Assembly (NCBI GenBank): GCA_964631835.1
Contig: CAZWAD010000019.1
Coordinates: 1-64,000, forward strand
Direction: 5' to 3'
Source of the DNA: Bog-950 sp964631835
Lineage (GTDB): Bacteria > Bacteroidota > Bacteroidia > Chitinophagales > LD1
DNA: 64,000 bases
Program-made: the position numbers and the translations under genes
The notes under the pieces: generated by a model
What the model saw: only the letters and a program-made list of their open reading frames with translations
The model's database searches: none
What the model was told of the DNA's origin: nothing
In this document: one piece after another, positions 17,115 through 25,670 of the stretch
How the letters are laid out: the number at the start of each line of letters is the position of its first letter
How positions within the stretch are numbered: position 1 is the stretch's first letter

Positions 17115-17316
17115 TTCGGCTCTAACCTTACAGGCAATTGCCATCTTGCGGATAGAGTCGGAGGGGCATTTCGCCTGCCTTCTTCCATTTGAGTAATGTC
17201 GGTGGTGCGCAGCCCCGCCATTTTTGCAAGTTTATACCTGCGCGTTTACACAGGTATAATTCAGCGGTAATAGAAACATCACGAGGGTTGACTCGGGATT
17301 CATCCTTAATCATCCC
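17108..17316 (-). pseudogene. frameshifted XRE-family regulator
   Basis: Minus-strand frames together spell an XRE regulator but no single frame does. The first frame starts MIKDESRVNPRDVSITAELYLC; the second reads KMAGLRTTDITQMEEGRR (the HTH recognition part); the third reads SDSIRKMAIACKV, related to the end of the fragment at 16368-16445. At least two frameshifts are needed, including one extra base near 17125 relative to the other copy. It is broken, and the two remnants flank array 1. Confidence 0.7.
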
Positions 17317-17473
17317 TCCATCTTGTTTTCTTTAAAATGTTCGGTTTATGCCACCTGCTGTTGTATCTGTGCTTGCTGCGCTTATGTCGTGCTTAACCAA
17401 TCAAAACAAACTAAAACACTTCGTCAAATATCAAAACGGCTTCGAGGAGCCTGACAATCCTCCTTAAGAAAGA

Positions 17474-17495
17474 AAACCCCGCGGGTGCGGGGTTT
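17474..17495 (-). terminator. rho-independent terminator of the LRR protein gene
   Basis: AAACCCCGC-GGGT-GCGGGGTTT is a perfect 9-bp stem with a 4-nt loop. Read on the minus strand it is followed by TTCTTTCTT and lies 44 bp past the stop at 17539. Confidence 0.85.
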
Positions 17496-17538
17496 CTGTT
17501 TAAACTCATGTAGTGTTTCTTTAAACTATACCGGCAGT

Positions 17539-20040
17539 TTACTCAATCAACAGTTTCTTCACCGCCTTAATCCCTTTCGCACTGCGAACGGCAACAAAAT
17601 AAACTCCGCGGCTGAAGCCACCGGTTTCAATATTCAGTAACCGGTTTTCGATGTTTGATGTCAGCAGTGTCCTGCCTGTAATATCGCTCAAAGTAACTAT
17701 GCAGCCGGTCAAACTTTCGTCCACCGAAATGGTAACCCTGTCTTTTGCCGGGTTGGGGAAAATACGCACTACCGGTGCGGCACGAGGGCGGTTAATCACC
17801 GAAGTTACTTTTGCCGCCAGGGTGTTCAGGGTGGTATTGGTTACTACCGGTTCGTTAAAGTCGAAATAGATGTAAGCCGTGTTTCGTATTTCGGTACCCA
17901 ACGGCAGATTGTCTTTCAGTTTTATCCGGTACATCACAAAGCCGTGGCTGCCCGGTTCGTTCACATTGCTGTCGGGCAGGTTGATATTCGGGAAATTAAA
18001 CCGCAGTACATTGCCTTTCATCTGCAACAGGGGCTCGTGGCTGTAATCTGTCAGTTGAAAAGTGGAAACATCTAAGTGGGTATCAAGGGTATCGTCAATA
18101 TAAATATGATGCGCTACGTCAGTACCGGTATTCTGGAAGTTAACCACGTACGTCAGCCACCGGTCGCCATTTATATCCACCTCTGCCGGTGGCGAAACCT
18201 GCTTATTGTTGGGGTCCCAGGAGCCTACTACAATAAAGTTCTGAATAAGAACATTATTAGCCGGATTGTTATCGCCCGTAATCGGGTCAACAATCAACTG
18301 CAGGCAAACACAAGCACCGATCACTTCGCTGCTGTCGGTAGCTACTATACAATTCAAAGCCCGCCAAAAGTTGAGGGTGCCGAAATCGGCAATGTTCCAA
18401 ATCACCGTATCGCCCGAAAAGGAAGAAGGCATCAGCGCACCTTGAACCGGTGCAATAAACCGTGCCGACCCTTGTATAACCAGTTTAACCGTGCCGCTGA
18501 GACCGGTAACACACCTTAACCCGTAAAAGCGCGCCAGGTCGCCTGCGTTGATATAAAGAATGCTCTCCGTACCCGGGCGGAAACTCCACCCGTGAACACT
18601 GCGGGCTTCCAGGTCGAAGCCGTCTTTACATTCAAAGGCAAAGTTCATGGCATAATGCATGGAGTCGGAAGCGCTGACTGAAGCGCTGTCGATACCGCTG
18701 GCAGGACAGCTTACATTAAACGGAATGGTAGAGGTATCAACCGAAATAGTATAGTCAGTAAAATTATCTACATCGAACGAATAGAATCCCCGCCCTCCTG
18801 TAAATGTTTCCTGTACCAGCGAGCCACCGCTGCGAAGCTGAATGCGTGCATTGCCGATGTCGTTGTCGGTTAATCCTTTCAGGCAGTTGCGGTTCTTGTC
18901 GTAGTAAGTATTGCCGCTCAGATTCCACATGGCTGTACAGCCGTTAGGGTTAAACAAATCGCAAAGCGGCAGGGTGTTCAGTTGCGGCAGGCTGAAATCC
19001 ACCGTTCCGTAATTAGGCACGCAGGTAACAGGTGTATTGTAAAACCTCAGGTCGCGCATGTACCTCATGCGCGGGAAACAAGTGAGCGGATTATTTGAAA
19101 TATAACATTGCATCATCGAATCCGGAAACTCCGGCAGGCTGGTAATCTGGTTGCTGTCGCAATACAGTTGAATAAGTTTATCGGGCAGGGTAGGCAGTGT
19201 GGTAAGCTGGTTCGATACGCACCCGAGAGTAGCCAGTTTGGGCGGCAGAGCAGGCAAACTGGTCAGTAAATTATTACCGCAAAATAAATTAGTAAGGTTG
19301 TCGGGCAGCGTGGGTAAGCTCGTCAACTGGTTGGAATAGCAGCACAGGTAGTTCAAATGCGCTGGCAGTGCCGGCAGGCTTGTGAGGTTGTTTCGGTAAC
19401 AATACAAACTGTTGAGCGAAGCGGGCAGGGGAGGCAGAGAAGTAAGAAAGTTATCGGTACAGGAGATATATATTAAACCGGAAGGCAGTGCGGGAAGGCT
19501 GGTAAGAAAGTTCCCGTCACATTGCAGATATGTCAGCGTATCGGGGAGAGCCGGCAAACTGGTTAACTGATTGCCCCTGCAATGCAGGCTCCTTAAACCG
19601 GCAGGAAGCGGAGGCAGGCTGGTCAGCCGGTTGTTGTTGAAGTTCAGAATTCTTATTCCCGCGGGTATCACCGGTACCGAGCTGAAATTGTTATAGCTGC
19701 AAGTAAGGTCCGTTAAACTGTCGGGCAGGGGCGGCAGGCTGGTAAGTAGATTATCGCGGCAAACCAAAGTTTGCAGCCTGTCGAAAAACTGAATACCCCA
19801 CAGGTTGCGGATGCCGTGCCCATAACAACTTACAGTAGCTGCATTGACCACAGCCGGGCAGGTGGTGTCCAACTGCCATCCGGTGCTGTTATTGCCCTGC
19901 ACACATCCCGAAAAGTGAGTGGTGCTGAGCCATGTTCCAAAATTTGTGTCCGGCAGGTTTACCCATTGTGCATTGGCAGAAATGGATAAAAGCAGAAGTG
20001 CAAAGAGTACACTCCTTGTGTAGGGTAAATTTTTCATCAT
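17539..20040 (-). CDS. leucine-rich-repeat T9SS cargo protein
   Basis: A 833-residue secreted protein starting at ATG 20040 (or 20037), just before the signal peptide SVLFALLLLSISANAQ. Residues about 75-330 are about 12 leucine-rich repeats of ~20 residues with pattern LTSLPxLPxxLxxLxCxxNx; nearly every repeat has Cys in the ladder. An SdrD-B-like segment follows (GNTYYDKNRNCLKGLTDND), then a conserved-repeat domain with DPNNKQVSP, LTYVVNFQNTGTD and AYIYFDFNEPVVTNT (the DUF7619-like region of Bacteroidota LRR proteins). The tail IFPNPAKD...GVYFVAVRSAKGIKAVKKLLIE is T9SS type A. Likely a surface protein-binding adhesin. Terminator at 17474-17495. Confidence 0.9.
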   Translation of the reverse strand: MMKNLPYTRSVLFALLLLSISANAQWVNLPDTNFGTWLSTTHFSGCVQGNNSTGWQLDTTCPAVVNAATVSCYGHGIRNLWGIQFFDRLQTLVCRDNLLTSLPPLPDSLTDLTCSYNNFSSVPVIPAGIRILNFNNNRLTSLPPLPAGLRSLHCRGNQLTSLPALPDTLTYLQCDGNFLTSLPALPSGLIYISCTDNFLTSLPPLPASLNSLYCYRNNLTSLPALPAHLNYLCCYSNQLTSLPTLPDNLTNLFCGNNLLTSLPALPPKLATLGCVSNQLTTLPTLPDKLIQLYCDSNQITSLPEFPDSMMQCYISNNPLTCFPRMRYMRDLRFYNTPVTCVPNYGTVDFSLPQLNTLPLCDLFNPNGCTAMWNLSGNTYYDKNRNCLKGLTDNDIGNARIQLRSGGSLVQETFTGGRGFYSFDVDNFTDYTISVDTSTIPFNVSCPASGIDSASVSASDSMHYAMNFAFECKDGFDLEARSVHGWSFRPGTESILYINAGDLARFYGLRCVTGLSGTVKLVIQGSARFIAPVQGALMPSSFSGDTVIWNIADFGTLNFWRALNCIVATDSSEVIGACVCLQLIVDPITGDNNPANNVLIQNFIVVGSWDPNNKQVSPPAEVDINGDRWLTYVVNFQNTGTDVAHHIYIDDTLDTHLDVSTFQLTDYSHEPLLQMKGNVLRFNFPNINLPDSNVNEPGSHGFVMYRIKLKDNLPLGTEIRNTAYIYFDFNEPVVTNTTLNTLAAKVTSVINRPRAAPVVRIFPNPAKDRVTISVDESLTGCIVTLSDITGRTLLTSNIENRLLNIETGGFSRGVYFVAVRSAKGIKAVKKLLIE

Positions 20041-20115
20041 GTGAAAGGGATTTAGAATTTGAAAATAAGCCAAATCCCCCACAATCACCAAAAATTATTT
20101 TCGGTGCAGGGCTGG

Positions 20116-21105
20116 CTACTCCGGCTTAACTTCCTTAGGCAGTTCGGGCTGTTTTTTTGGTTCGCCAAACAGCGGAACTGGCACTGGCGGGTTGTCGGCT
20201 TCGTTAATGGCAAAGGTGAATACTTTTTCCACCCAGTTCCACCGGTTGCTTTTCCAAATAAAACCTTCGTAAGTGCCATCGGGCACATAGCTGAAAGTAG
20301 CGCCTTCGGCTTTCTGCTGAGGAGGCGCCACATGGTCGAAAACTATCATGCTCAGTGCAGTGTCGTAATTCAAAACGGTGGAAGCATTGTATTTGTATTC
20401 GATAAAGAACCGGTTGAGGGTGTCGCGCATTTTGGCGCGGGTGGAATCATATTTGAAATAAAACAGCGGGGCGCCAAACTTAGGCTTGCCGGAGTCATCG
20501 AAGGTGAGAACCTCAACCACCTTTCTTCGCGTAATAGCATCAGCCGCTTCAAAACCGAAGAGTGTATAAATGGTTTTCTTGTCCGCCTGTTTGGAAATGA
20601 TGTTGTAATAAAGCGCACCGTACCAGTTGCTGTGGGTTGTAACCAGTTGCGGGTGATAAGGCATGGTATCGCTCATGTCAAAGAGCGGAAACATTTTCAG
20701 CTTGGTGCTCTTCATTTGAATAACCCCATAATAGCGGAACTTTCCCCTCGGCAATACAAGCTGCCAGGTAAAAATGCGGAACAGGCTGTCGGGCGAATAA
20801 ATCTTCGACACCGTTTCAAACGAATCGAAGGGATAATAGAAAGAGTTATCGTGTTTGAGCGCACTCACGAACATGGGGATAAAAGCGTAACAGGCTTTTC
20901 TGCGCTCTTCCAGAAGCGTATCACCGGTAAACCGGTTCGAAAGCAGATGCAGCGAATCTTCCAGCAGCTTTATCTTTTGCAAATCGGATTTGGATATTAC
21001 AGGGCGGGCAGCCGGCTCAACCGCTTTCTTCGGTATGTTCTTCATTTGTGAGAAAGCGGTAACGTATGCTGCAACAAGAAAGAGAACGAGAGAAAACTTT
21101 TTCAT
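20116..21105 (-). CDS. exported hypothetical protein
   Basis: A 329-residue protein with a signal peptide (KKFSLVLFLVAAYVTAFSQ). The mature part is mixed alpha/beta with no motif I can tie to an enzyme: DSFETVSKIYSPDSLFRIFTWQL, GVIQMKSTKLKMFPL, WYGALYYNIISK, YTLFGFEAADAITRRKVVEVL. This pattern (elapsed output, then 'YTLLG' and 'KVIEVL') matches an uncharacterised Bacteroidota family I have seen only as hypothetical. It ends with a Pro-rich tail (PPVPVPLFGEPKKQPELPKEVKPE). Periplasmic location is likely; function unknown. Confidence 0.78.
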   Translation of the reverse strand: MKKFSLVLFLVAAYVTAFSQMKNIPKKAVEPAARPVISKSDLQKIKLLEDSLHLLSNRFTGDTLLEERRKACYAFIPMFVSALKHDNSFYYPFDSFETVSKIYSPDSLFRIFTWQLVLPRGKFRYYGVIQMKSTKLKMFPLFDMSDTMPYHPQLVTTHSNWYGALYYNIISKQADKKTIYTLFGFEAADAITRRKVVEVLTFDDSGKPKFGAPLFYFKYDSTRAKMRDTLNRFFIEYKYNASTVLNYDTALSMIVFDHVAPPQQKAEGATFSYVPDGTYEGFIWKSNRWNWVEKVFTFAINEADNPPVPVPLFGEPKKQPELPKEVKPE

Positions 21106-21192
21106 TTCGCTTTATACTAAGTGACTAAGGTATAAACGAGTAATAGCTGAATATAAGTATGTGTTACCTTAACACCTTAACACTTTCGTGCC

Positions 21193-22368
21193 TTAACACA
21201 GTTCAATAACCACCGCACTCGCCCCGCCTCCTCCATTGCAGATTCCCGCACAGCCGTATTTGCCGCCTTTGTGTTTCAGCACAGAGATAAGTGTGCAGAT
21301 AATCCGCGCACCGCTGGCTCCTACCGGATGCCCGAGAGCCACAGCACCGCCAAACACATTCACCTTTGCCGGGTCAAGACCAAGGAGCTTGGTGTTAGCC
21401 ATCGTAACATTCGAGAACGCCTCGTTGATTTCGAAGTAGTCAATGTCTTTTTGCTGTAATCCTGCTTTGGCAATTGCCTTAGGCATGGCAAGGGCAGGAG
21501 AGGTGGTAAAATCATCGGGTGCCTGTTCAGCATCGCCATAGCCGAGAATCCTGGCAATGGGTTTTAAGCCGAGTTCTTTAGCCTTGGTTCCGCTCATCAG
21601 CACAACTGCCGCAGCGCCATCGTTAATCTTAGAAGCATTCACTGCGGTCACCGTTCCGTCTTTACCGAAAGCAGGTTTAAGCGAAGCCACCTTCTCCGGA
21701 CGAAGTTTCTTGTATTCCTCATCCTCTTTCACAAACGCTGACTCTCCGCGACCTGCAATCTCCACATCAAACAACTCATCGCTGAACCAGCCGTTTTTGT
21801 AAGCCTCCGAAGCTCTCCGGTAACTTTCCACAGCAAACTTATCCTGTTCTTCGCGGCTGAAGTTGAATTTCTTCGCGCACCGGTCGCCACTGTTGCCCAT
21901 CATTTCTTTGCTGTATGGGTCCTGCAGGGCATCGCGGACCACAGCGTCAATAATCTCACCATTGCCGTACCGGTAGCCGTTTCTTCCGTTGGCAATCATG
22001 TAAGGAGCGTTGGTCATGCTTTCCATTCCGCCTGCCACTACAATGTTTTTATCGCCAAGCATAATGGACTGCGCCCCGTAAATAATGGCTTTCATTCCCG
22101 AAGCGCATACTTTATTGATAGTAGTAACCGTGGCATTGGCGTGAACACCAGCCGCCAAAGCCGCCTGCCGTGCAGGAGCCTGACCGGTGTTTGCCTGTAT
22201 CACATTACCCATAAGCACTTCCTCTACATCGGTTCCTTTTATTCCCGCGCGCTCCATCGCCTTTTTAATTGACTGGGTTCCCAGTTGTACGGCACTTAAC
22301 TGGCCCAGCACCCCACTCATGCTTCCGATGGGTGTCCGCGCCATGCTTACAATATACACTTCGTTCAT
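21193..22368 (-). CDS. atoB: acetyl-CoA C-acetyltransferase (thiolase)
   Basis: A 391-residue cytosolic thiolase of normal length. The nucleophile Cys88 is in KVCASGMKA; GGMESMTNAPY, NEAFSNV, the His-bearing GHPVGASGARI and the second catalytic Cys in GICNGGGGASAVVIE are all present. It condenses two acetyl-CoA to acetoacetyl-CoA or runs the reverse in fatty-acid and ketone breakdown. It may serve the acetoacetate made by fumarylacetoacetase, but that gene is 11 kb away. Appears monocistronic. Degradative and biosynthetic roles cannot be separated by sequence. Confidence 0.92.
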   Translation of the reverse strand: MNEVYIVSMARTPIGSMSGVLGQLSAVQLGTQSIKKAMERAGIKGTDVEEVLMGNVIQANTGQAPARQAALAAGVHANATVTTINKVCASGMKAIIYGAQSIMLGDKNIVVAGGMESMTNAPYMIANGRNGYRYGNGEIIDAVVRDALQDPYSKEMMGNSGDRCAKKFNFSREEQDKFAVESYRRASEAYKNGWFSDELFDVEIAGRGESAFVKEDEEYKKLRPEKVASLKPAFGKDGTVTAVNASKINDGAAAVVLMSGTKAKELGLKPIARILGYGDAEQAPDDFTTSPALAMPKAIAKAGLQQKDIDYFEINEAFSNVTMANTKLLGLDPAKVNVFGGAVALGHPVGASGARIICTLISVLKHKGGKYGCAGICNGGGGASAVVIELC

Positions 22369-22509
22369 AGTTTATCTTTTGATGTTTAATCCGGTGCGAA
22401 ATTATGAAAATAGTTTACCGATTTTGCCCCCTGGTTTCCGGCTTTATGAAGTTGTGGCATTCTTTAACCTTAACACTTTAATACATTCGCACCTTAATAC
22501 TTTGGATAT

Positions 22510-23307
22510 ATGCAAGCAGTCGGAGTTCTCGACAAAATGCCCACTTCTTTTATCAACCCGGTTCAGTATTTTTTGAATCTGGGCAGCGATAAAGTGCCGG
22601 TGAATACTTTGGTAGGCTACAAAATCAAAATGCAATGGACCGGCAACATTTACTGCACGGTTTGCGGTAAGAGGACTCCGAAAAGTTTTGGTGAGGGCAT
22701 GTGTTACCCCTGCTTTGCCAACGCACCGGAAAATGCCGAGTGCATTGTTCGCCCTGAATTGTGCGAAGCCCACCTCGGCAAAGGGCGCGACCCCGAATGG
22801 GAAAACCGGAATCACTTCAAACCACACTTCGTGTATCTCGCTTTAACCAATGCTGTAAAGGTTGGCGTAACCCGCGAAGACCAGATTCCCACACGCTGGA
22901 TTGACCAGGGCGCACACAAGGGAATCATTCTTGCCGAAACTCCTTACCGGCAGCTCGCAGGATTTATCGAAGTGGTTTTGAAGGAACATCTTAGCGATAA
23001 AACCAACTGGCAGAAGATGCTGAAGAATGAACCCTGGAACGGAAATGATTTGGCGGAGGAAAAGGAAAGGATTCTTCAGCTTATTCCCGAACATTTTCAG
23101 CAGTACAAATATGAAAGCGATGAGGTGGTCGAGATCATTTACCCGGTGCTGGAGTATCCTCAAAAAGTTACCAGCCTGAATTTCGAGAAGATGCCTTCGA
23201 TTGAAATGAAACTTACCGGCATACGCGGGCAGTATTTTATGTTCGAGGGCGGGTATGTTATTAATATCCGCAGCCGCAGCGGGTATGAAGTGGAGTTAAC
23301 CGCTTAA
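22510..23307 (+). CDS. DUF2797 family protein
   Basis: A 265-residue cytosolic protein. It has a zinc-ribbon-like part YCTVCGKRTPKSFGEGMCYPCF (residues about 55-77), then an HFKPHFVYLALTNAVKVGVTRE segment resembling a GIY-YIG nuclease-like core (GVTR, then TRWIDQGAHKG). This is the DUF2797 arrangement; function is unknown, with nucleic-acid binding plausible from the ribbon. ATG at 22510 gives the expected length. Convergent with the DUF4197 gene, whose stop directly follows. Confidence 0.85.
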   Translation: MQAVGVLDKMPTSFINPVQYFLNLGSDKVPVNTLVGYKIKMQWTGNIYCTVCGKRTPKSFGEGMCYPCFANAPENAECIVRPELCEAHLGKGRDPEWENRNHFKPHFVYLALTNAVKVGVTREDQIPTRWIDQGAHKGIILAETPYRQLAGFIEVVLKEHLSDKTNWQKMLKNEPWNGNDLAEEKERILQLIPEHFQQYKYESDEVVEIIYPVLEYPQKVTSLNFEKMPSIEMKLTGIRGQYFMFEGGYVINIRSRSGYEVELTA

Positions 23308-24069
23308 TCAATACTTCGCAGTTCCGAAAACCTTTCTCAGAATTTCACTTACGCGGGCGGCAGGGTCTTTGCGGATTTTAGCTTCTTCGAGCGAAATCAT
23401 GTAAAACAAACCGGTAATGGCCTTTCGGGTAACATAGTCGGGTAAGTCCGTTTCCACCTTGGTAACAAAAGGAATGCGGTTGTATTGAGTCATTACATCG
23501 CTCCAGTATTTGGTGGCATTAACTTTATCAAGCGCAACTTGAATGGGCGGCTTGAAAGCAGAGACCAGCTGCTCGGTGGTGGTGCGCTCCAGAAACCGGG
23601 TGGCGGCATCCTGCTGCTTGTTGTTTACTATGCTGATGGCATCGTTCACCGTCATTTGTTTGATGGCATTCACGAAAATAGATGTAGCTTCTTTAGCCGC
23701 GCTTTCAGCTGCGCGGTTAAGCGAAAGCACCACATCGTCAATCATGCTGCCCAAACCCATGTCGCGAAGGGTATTCTCCACCCGTTTCGCATTTTCGGGA
23801 AAAGGAATTTTGATGATGTCGTTTTTGAAATAGCCATCGGTAACCGAAACCTTATCAACTCCCTTGGTAATTCCGTTGCTGAGCGCTTCTTTAATCGCCT
23901 TTACGGCTTCGGCTTCGGTAAAGCCGCCTTTTGACGAGCTGCCGCTGATACCTGTTACCTCTTCCGCTTTTTTAAACACTTTTTTCCCCAGCCCGCCTAA
24001 CTGGGCTTCGGAACAGGAAGAAACCAAGAGGAAAAAAACCAGCGGGAAGAAAAATTTGTTCTGTTTCAT
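23308..24069 (-). CDS. DUF4197 lipoprotein
   Basis: A 253-residue lipoprotein; signal FFFPLVFFLLVSSC with Cys about 19. The body matches DUF4197: FTEAEAVKAIKEALSNGITKGVDKVS, DGYFKNDIIKIPFPENAKRVE, LNRAAESAAKEATSIFVNAIKQMTVNDA, and a late TRKAITGLFYMISLEEAKIRKDPAARVSEILRKVFG. It is helical and probably sits in the periplasm on the inner leaflet of the outer membrane. Role unknown. It abuts the DUF2797 gene tail to tail with no gap. Confidence 0.88.
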   Translation of the reverse strand: MKQNKFFFPLVFFLLVSSCSEAQLGGLGKKVFKKAEEVTGISGSSSKGGFTEAEAVKAIKEALSNGITKGVDKVSVTDGYFKNDIIKIPFPENAKRVENTLRDMGLGSMIDDVVLSLNRAAESAAKEATSIFVNAIKQMTVNDAISIVNNKQQDAATRFLERTTTEQLVSAFKPPIQVALDKVNATKYWSDVMTQYNRIPFVTKVETDLPDYVTRKAITGLFYMISLEEAKIRKDPAARVSEILRKVFGTAKY

Positions 24070-24181
24070 AAATTGTTTTTGTTGTTGATTCTATAACAAT
24101 GCCAAAGTAAAATTATTTCACCGCTTTGTGTTTTCTTAACGAATGCTTCAGTTGTGACCCGGTTTGACATAAAAAGAATTG

Positions 24182-24271
24182 TTGTCATCCTGAACCGAGG
24201 CTTTGCGAGGTGAAGGAGCTTGTATTTAATACAAGATGTTTCGCTACGGAAACCTTCGCTCAACATGACAA
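24182..24271. repeat. long palindromic intergenic repeat
   Basis: A 90-bp imperfect palindrome. Outer arms TTGTCAT (24182-24188) and ATGACAA (24265-24271); inner arms CTTGTATT (24219-24226) and AATACAAG (24228-24235) around one base. The 'GTCATCCTGAAC' start is typical of a palindromic repeat often seen between genes in Bacteroidota (from general memory). It lies between DUF4197 (minus) and dapD (plus), whose transcripts diverge. Only one copy is in this window. Confidence 0.65.
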
Positions 24272-24414
24272 ATCCCTTTAATTTCGTTTCGTCAAACTGA
24301 GGCATTACCAACGTTTCACACAAAGACACGAACGCGCAAAGTTTAAATTCCTTTATGCAAAGATTTGTTTTGTTGTTTTTTCTTTGTGTCTTCGCGGCTT
24401 CGCGAAAAAACATA

Positions 24415-25233
24415 ATGATGGAAAATATACAACAGCAAATTGAGCAAGCCTGGGAAAACCGGGAGCTTTTGAAAACCGCACCGGTTCAAAAAATTATACG
24501 GGATGTTATTGAACTGCTCGACAAGGGGCAGGTGCGCATTGCCGAACCGGCTGCCGGTGGCTGGAAGATAAACGAGTGGCTTAAAAAAGCTGTTATCCTC
24601 TATTTCCCGATTCAGCAAATGGAAACGATTGAAGTTGGCCCTTTTGAGTTTCACGATAAAATTCCGCTGAAGAAGAATTACAAAGCGCTGGGAGTGCGTG
24701 TAGTTCCCCACGCCATTGCCCGCTACGGCAGCTTTGTGCAGAAGGGCGTAATTATGATGCCGAGTTATGTGAACATAGGCGCTTATGTAGATGAAGGAAC
24801 TATGGTTGACACCTGGGCAACCGTGGGCTCCTGCGCGCAAATTGGCAAGAACGTTCACCTGAGTGGCGGGGTGGGCATTGGCGGGGTACTGGAACCGGTT
24901 CAGGCGGCACCGGTTATAATTGAAGATAACTGTTTCATCGGCTCGCGGTGTATTGTGGTGGAAGGTGTGCGGGTGGAGCGCGAGGCGGTGCTCGGGGCTA
25001 ACGTGGTGCTTACCATGTCCACCAAAATTATTGACGTAACCAAACCCCAGCCGGTGGAATATAAAGGCTATGTGCCCGCCCGCTCGGTGGTCATACCCGG
25101 CAGCTATACCAAAACGTTTCCGGCAGGCGACTACCAGGTTCCCTGCGCTTTAATCATTGGCACCCGCAAAGAATCAACCGATAAAAAGACTTCGCTGAAC
25201 GATGCGTTGCGCGAGCATAGTGTGGCGGTGTAA
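24415..25233 (+). CDS. dapD: 2,3,4,5-tetrahydropyridine-2,6-dicarboxylate N-succinyltransferase
   Basis: A 272-residue cytosolic enzyme of the lysine/meso-diaminopimelate pathway, transferring succinyl from succinyl-CoA. N-terminal helical part (ENIQQQIEQAWENRELL) then a left-handed beta-helix of hexapeptide repeats (residues about 105-235): VIMMPSYVNIGAYVDEGTMVDTWATVGSCAQIGKNVHLSGGVGIGGVLEP, GSRCIVVEGVRV. An upstream extension to 24355 in the same frame looks like a spurious signal sequence and is rejected; two adjacent ATGs (24415 and 24418) fit family starts. Downstream lies array 2, with no terminator seen before it. Confidence 0.94.
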   Translation: MMENIQQQIEQAWENRELLKTAPVQKIIRDVIELLDKGQVRIAEPAAGGWKINEWLKKAVILYFPIQQMETIEVGPFEFHDKIPLKKNYKALGVRVVPHAIARYGSFVQKGVIMMPSYVNIGAYVDEGTMVDTWATVGSCAQIGKNVHLSGGVGIGGVLEPVQAAPVIIEDNCFIGSRCIVVEGVRVEREAVLGANVVLTMSTKIIDVTKPQPVEYKGYVPARSVVIPGSYTKTFPAGDYQVPCALIIGTRKESTDKKTSLNDALREHSVAV

Positions 25234-25284
25234 GCTAAAAAGCGGTACAGCATTAATTTTCCCCTGTTTTTATATGGAAAAGGG

Positions 25285-25657
25285 CTTGCGGTTGCAGCTT
25301 TCCGGGGCTTCCGTAGCCGGAAGGGGCACCGGGTTGCAACTTTTCGGNNNNNNNNNNNNNNNNNNNNNNNNNNNNNNNNNNNNNNNNNNNNNNNNNNNNN
25401 NNNNNNNNNNNNNNNNNNNNNNNNNNNNNNNNNNNNNNNNNNNNNNNGGTTTCCGTAGCCGGAAGGGGCACCGGGTTGCAACTTTTCGGGGTTTCCGTAG
25501 CCGGAAGGGGCACCGGGTTGCAACTTTTCGGGGTTTCCGTAGCCCGAAGGGGCACCCGGTTACAACTTTCCGGGGTCTCCATACCTGCAGAGGGCACCCG
25601 GTTACAACTTTTCGGGGTCTGCATACCTGCAGAGGGCATCAGGTTGTAACTTTTCGG
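25285..25657. repeat. array 2: 42-bp tandem repeat with assembly gap
   Basis: One full 42-bp unit lies at 25306-25347, preceded by a lone 21-bp second half at 25285-25305, so 21 bp behaves as a subunit. After a 100-N gap (25348-25447) come five full units, 25448-25657, with no spacers. Early units carry TTCCG-TAGC-CGGAA, a perfect dyad; the last carries CTGCA-TACC-TGCAG, a different but still perfect dyad. The other half contains GTTGCAAC. Because 42 is a multiple of three, frames stay open on both strands (14-residue repeats), which does not indicate a gene. It separates dapD from the envelope cluster. Confidence 0.9.
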
Positions 25658-25670
25658 GGTTGTTCTATAC

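Noticed and set aside
20059..21051. 330-residue plus-strand frame opposite the exported hypothetical
   Set aside because: The minus-strand protein has a signal peptide and sensible composition; this is its shadow.
24355..24414. Extended dapD start giving a signal-like N-terminus
   Set aside because: dapD is cytosolic; the extra residues fall in low-complexity intergenic DNA.
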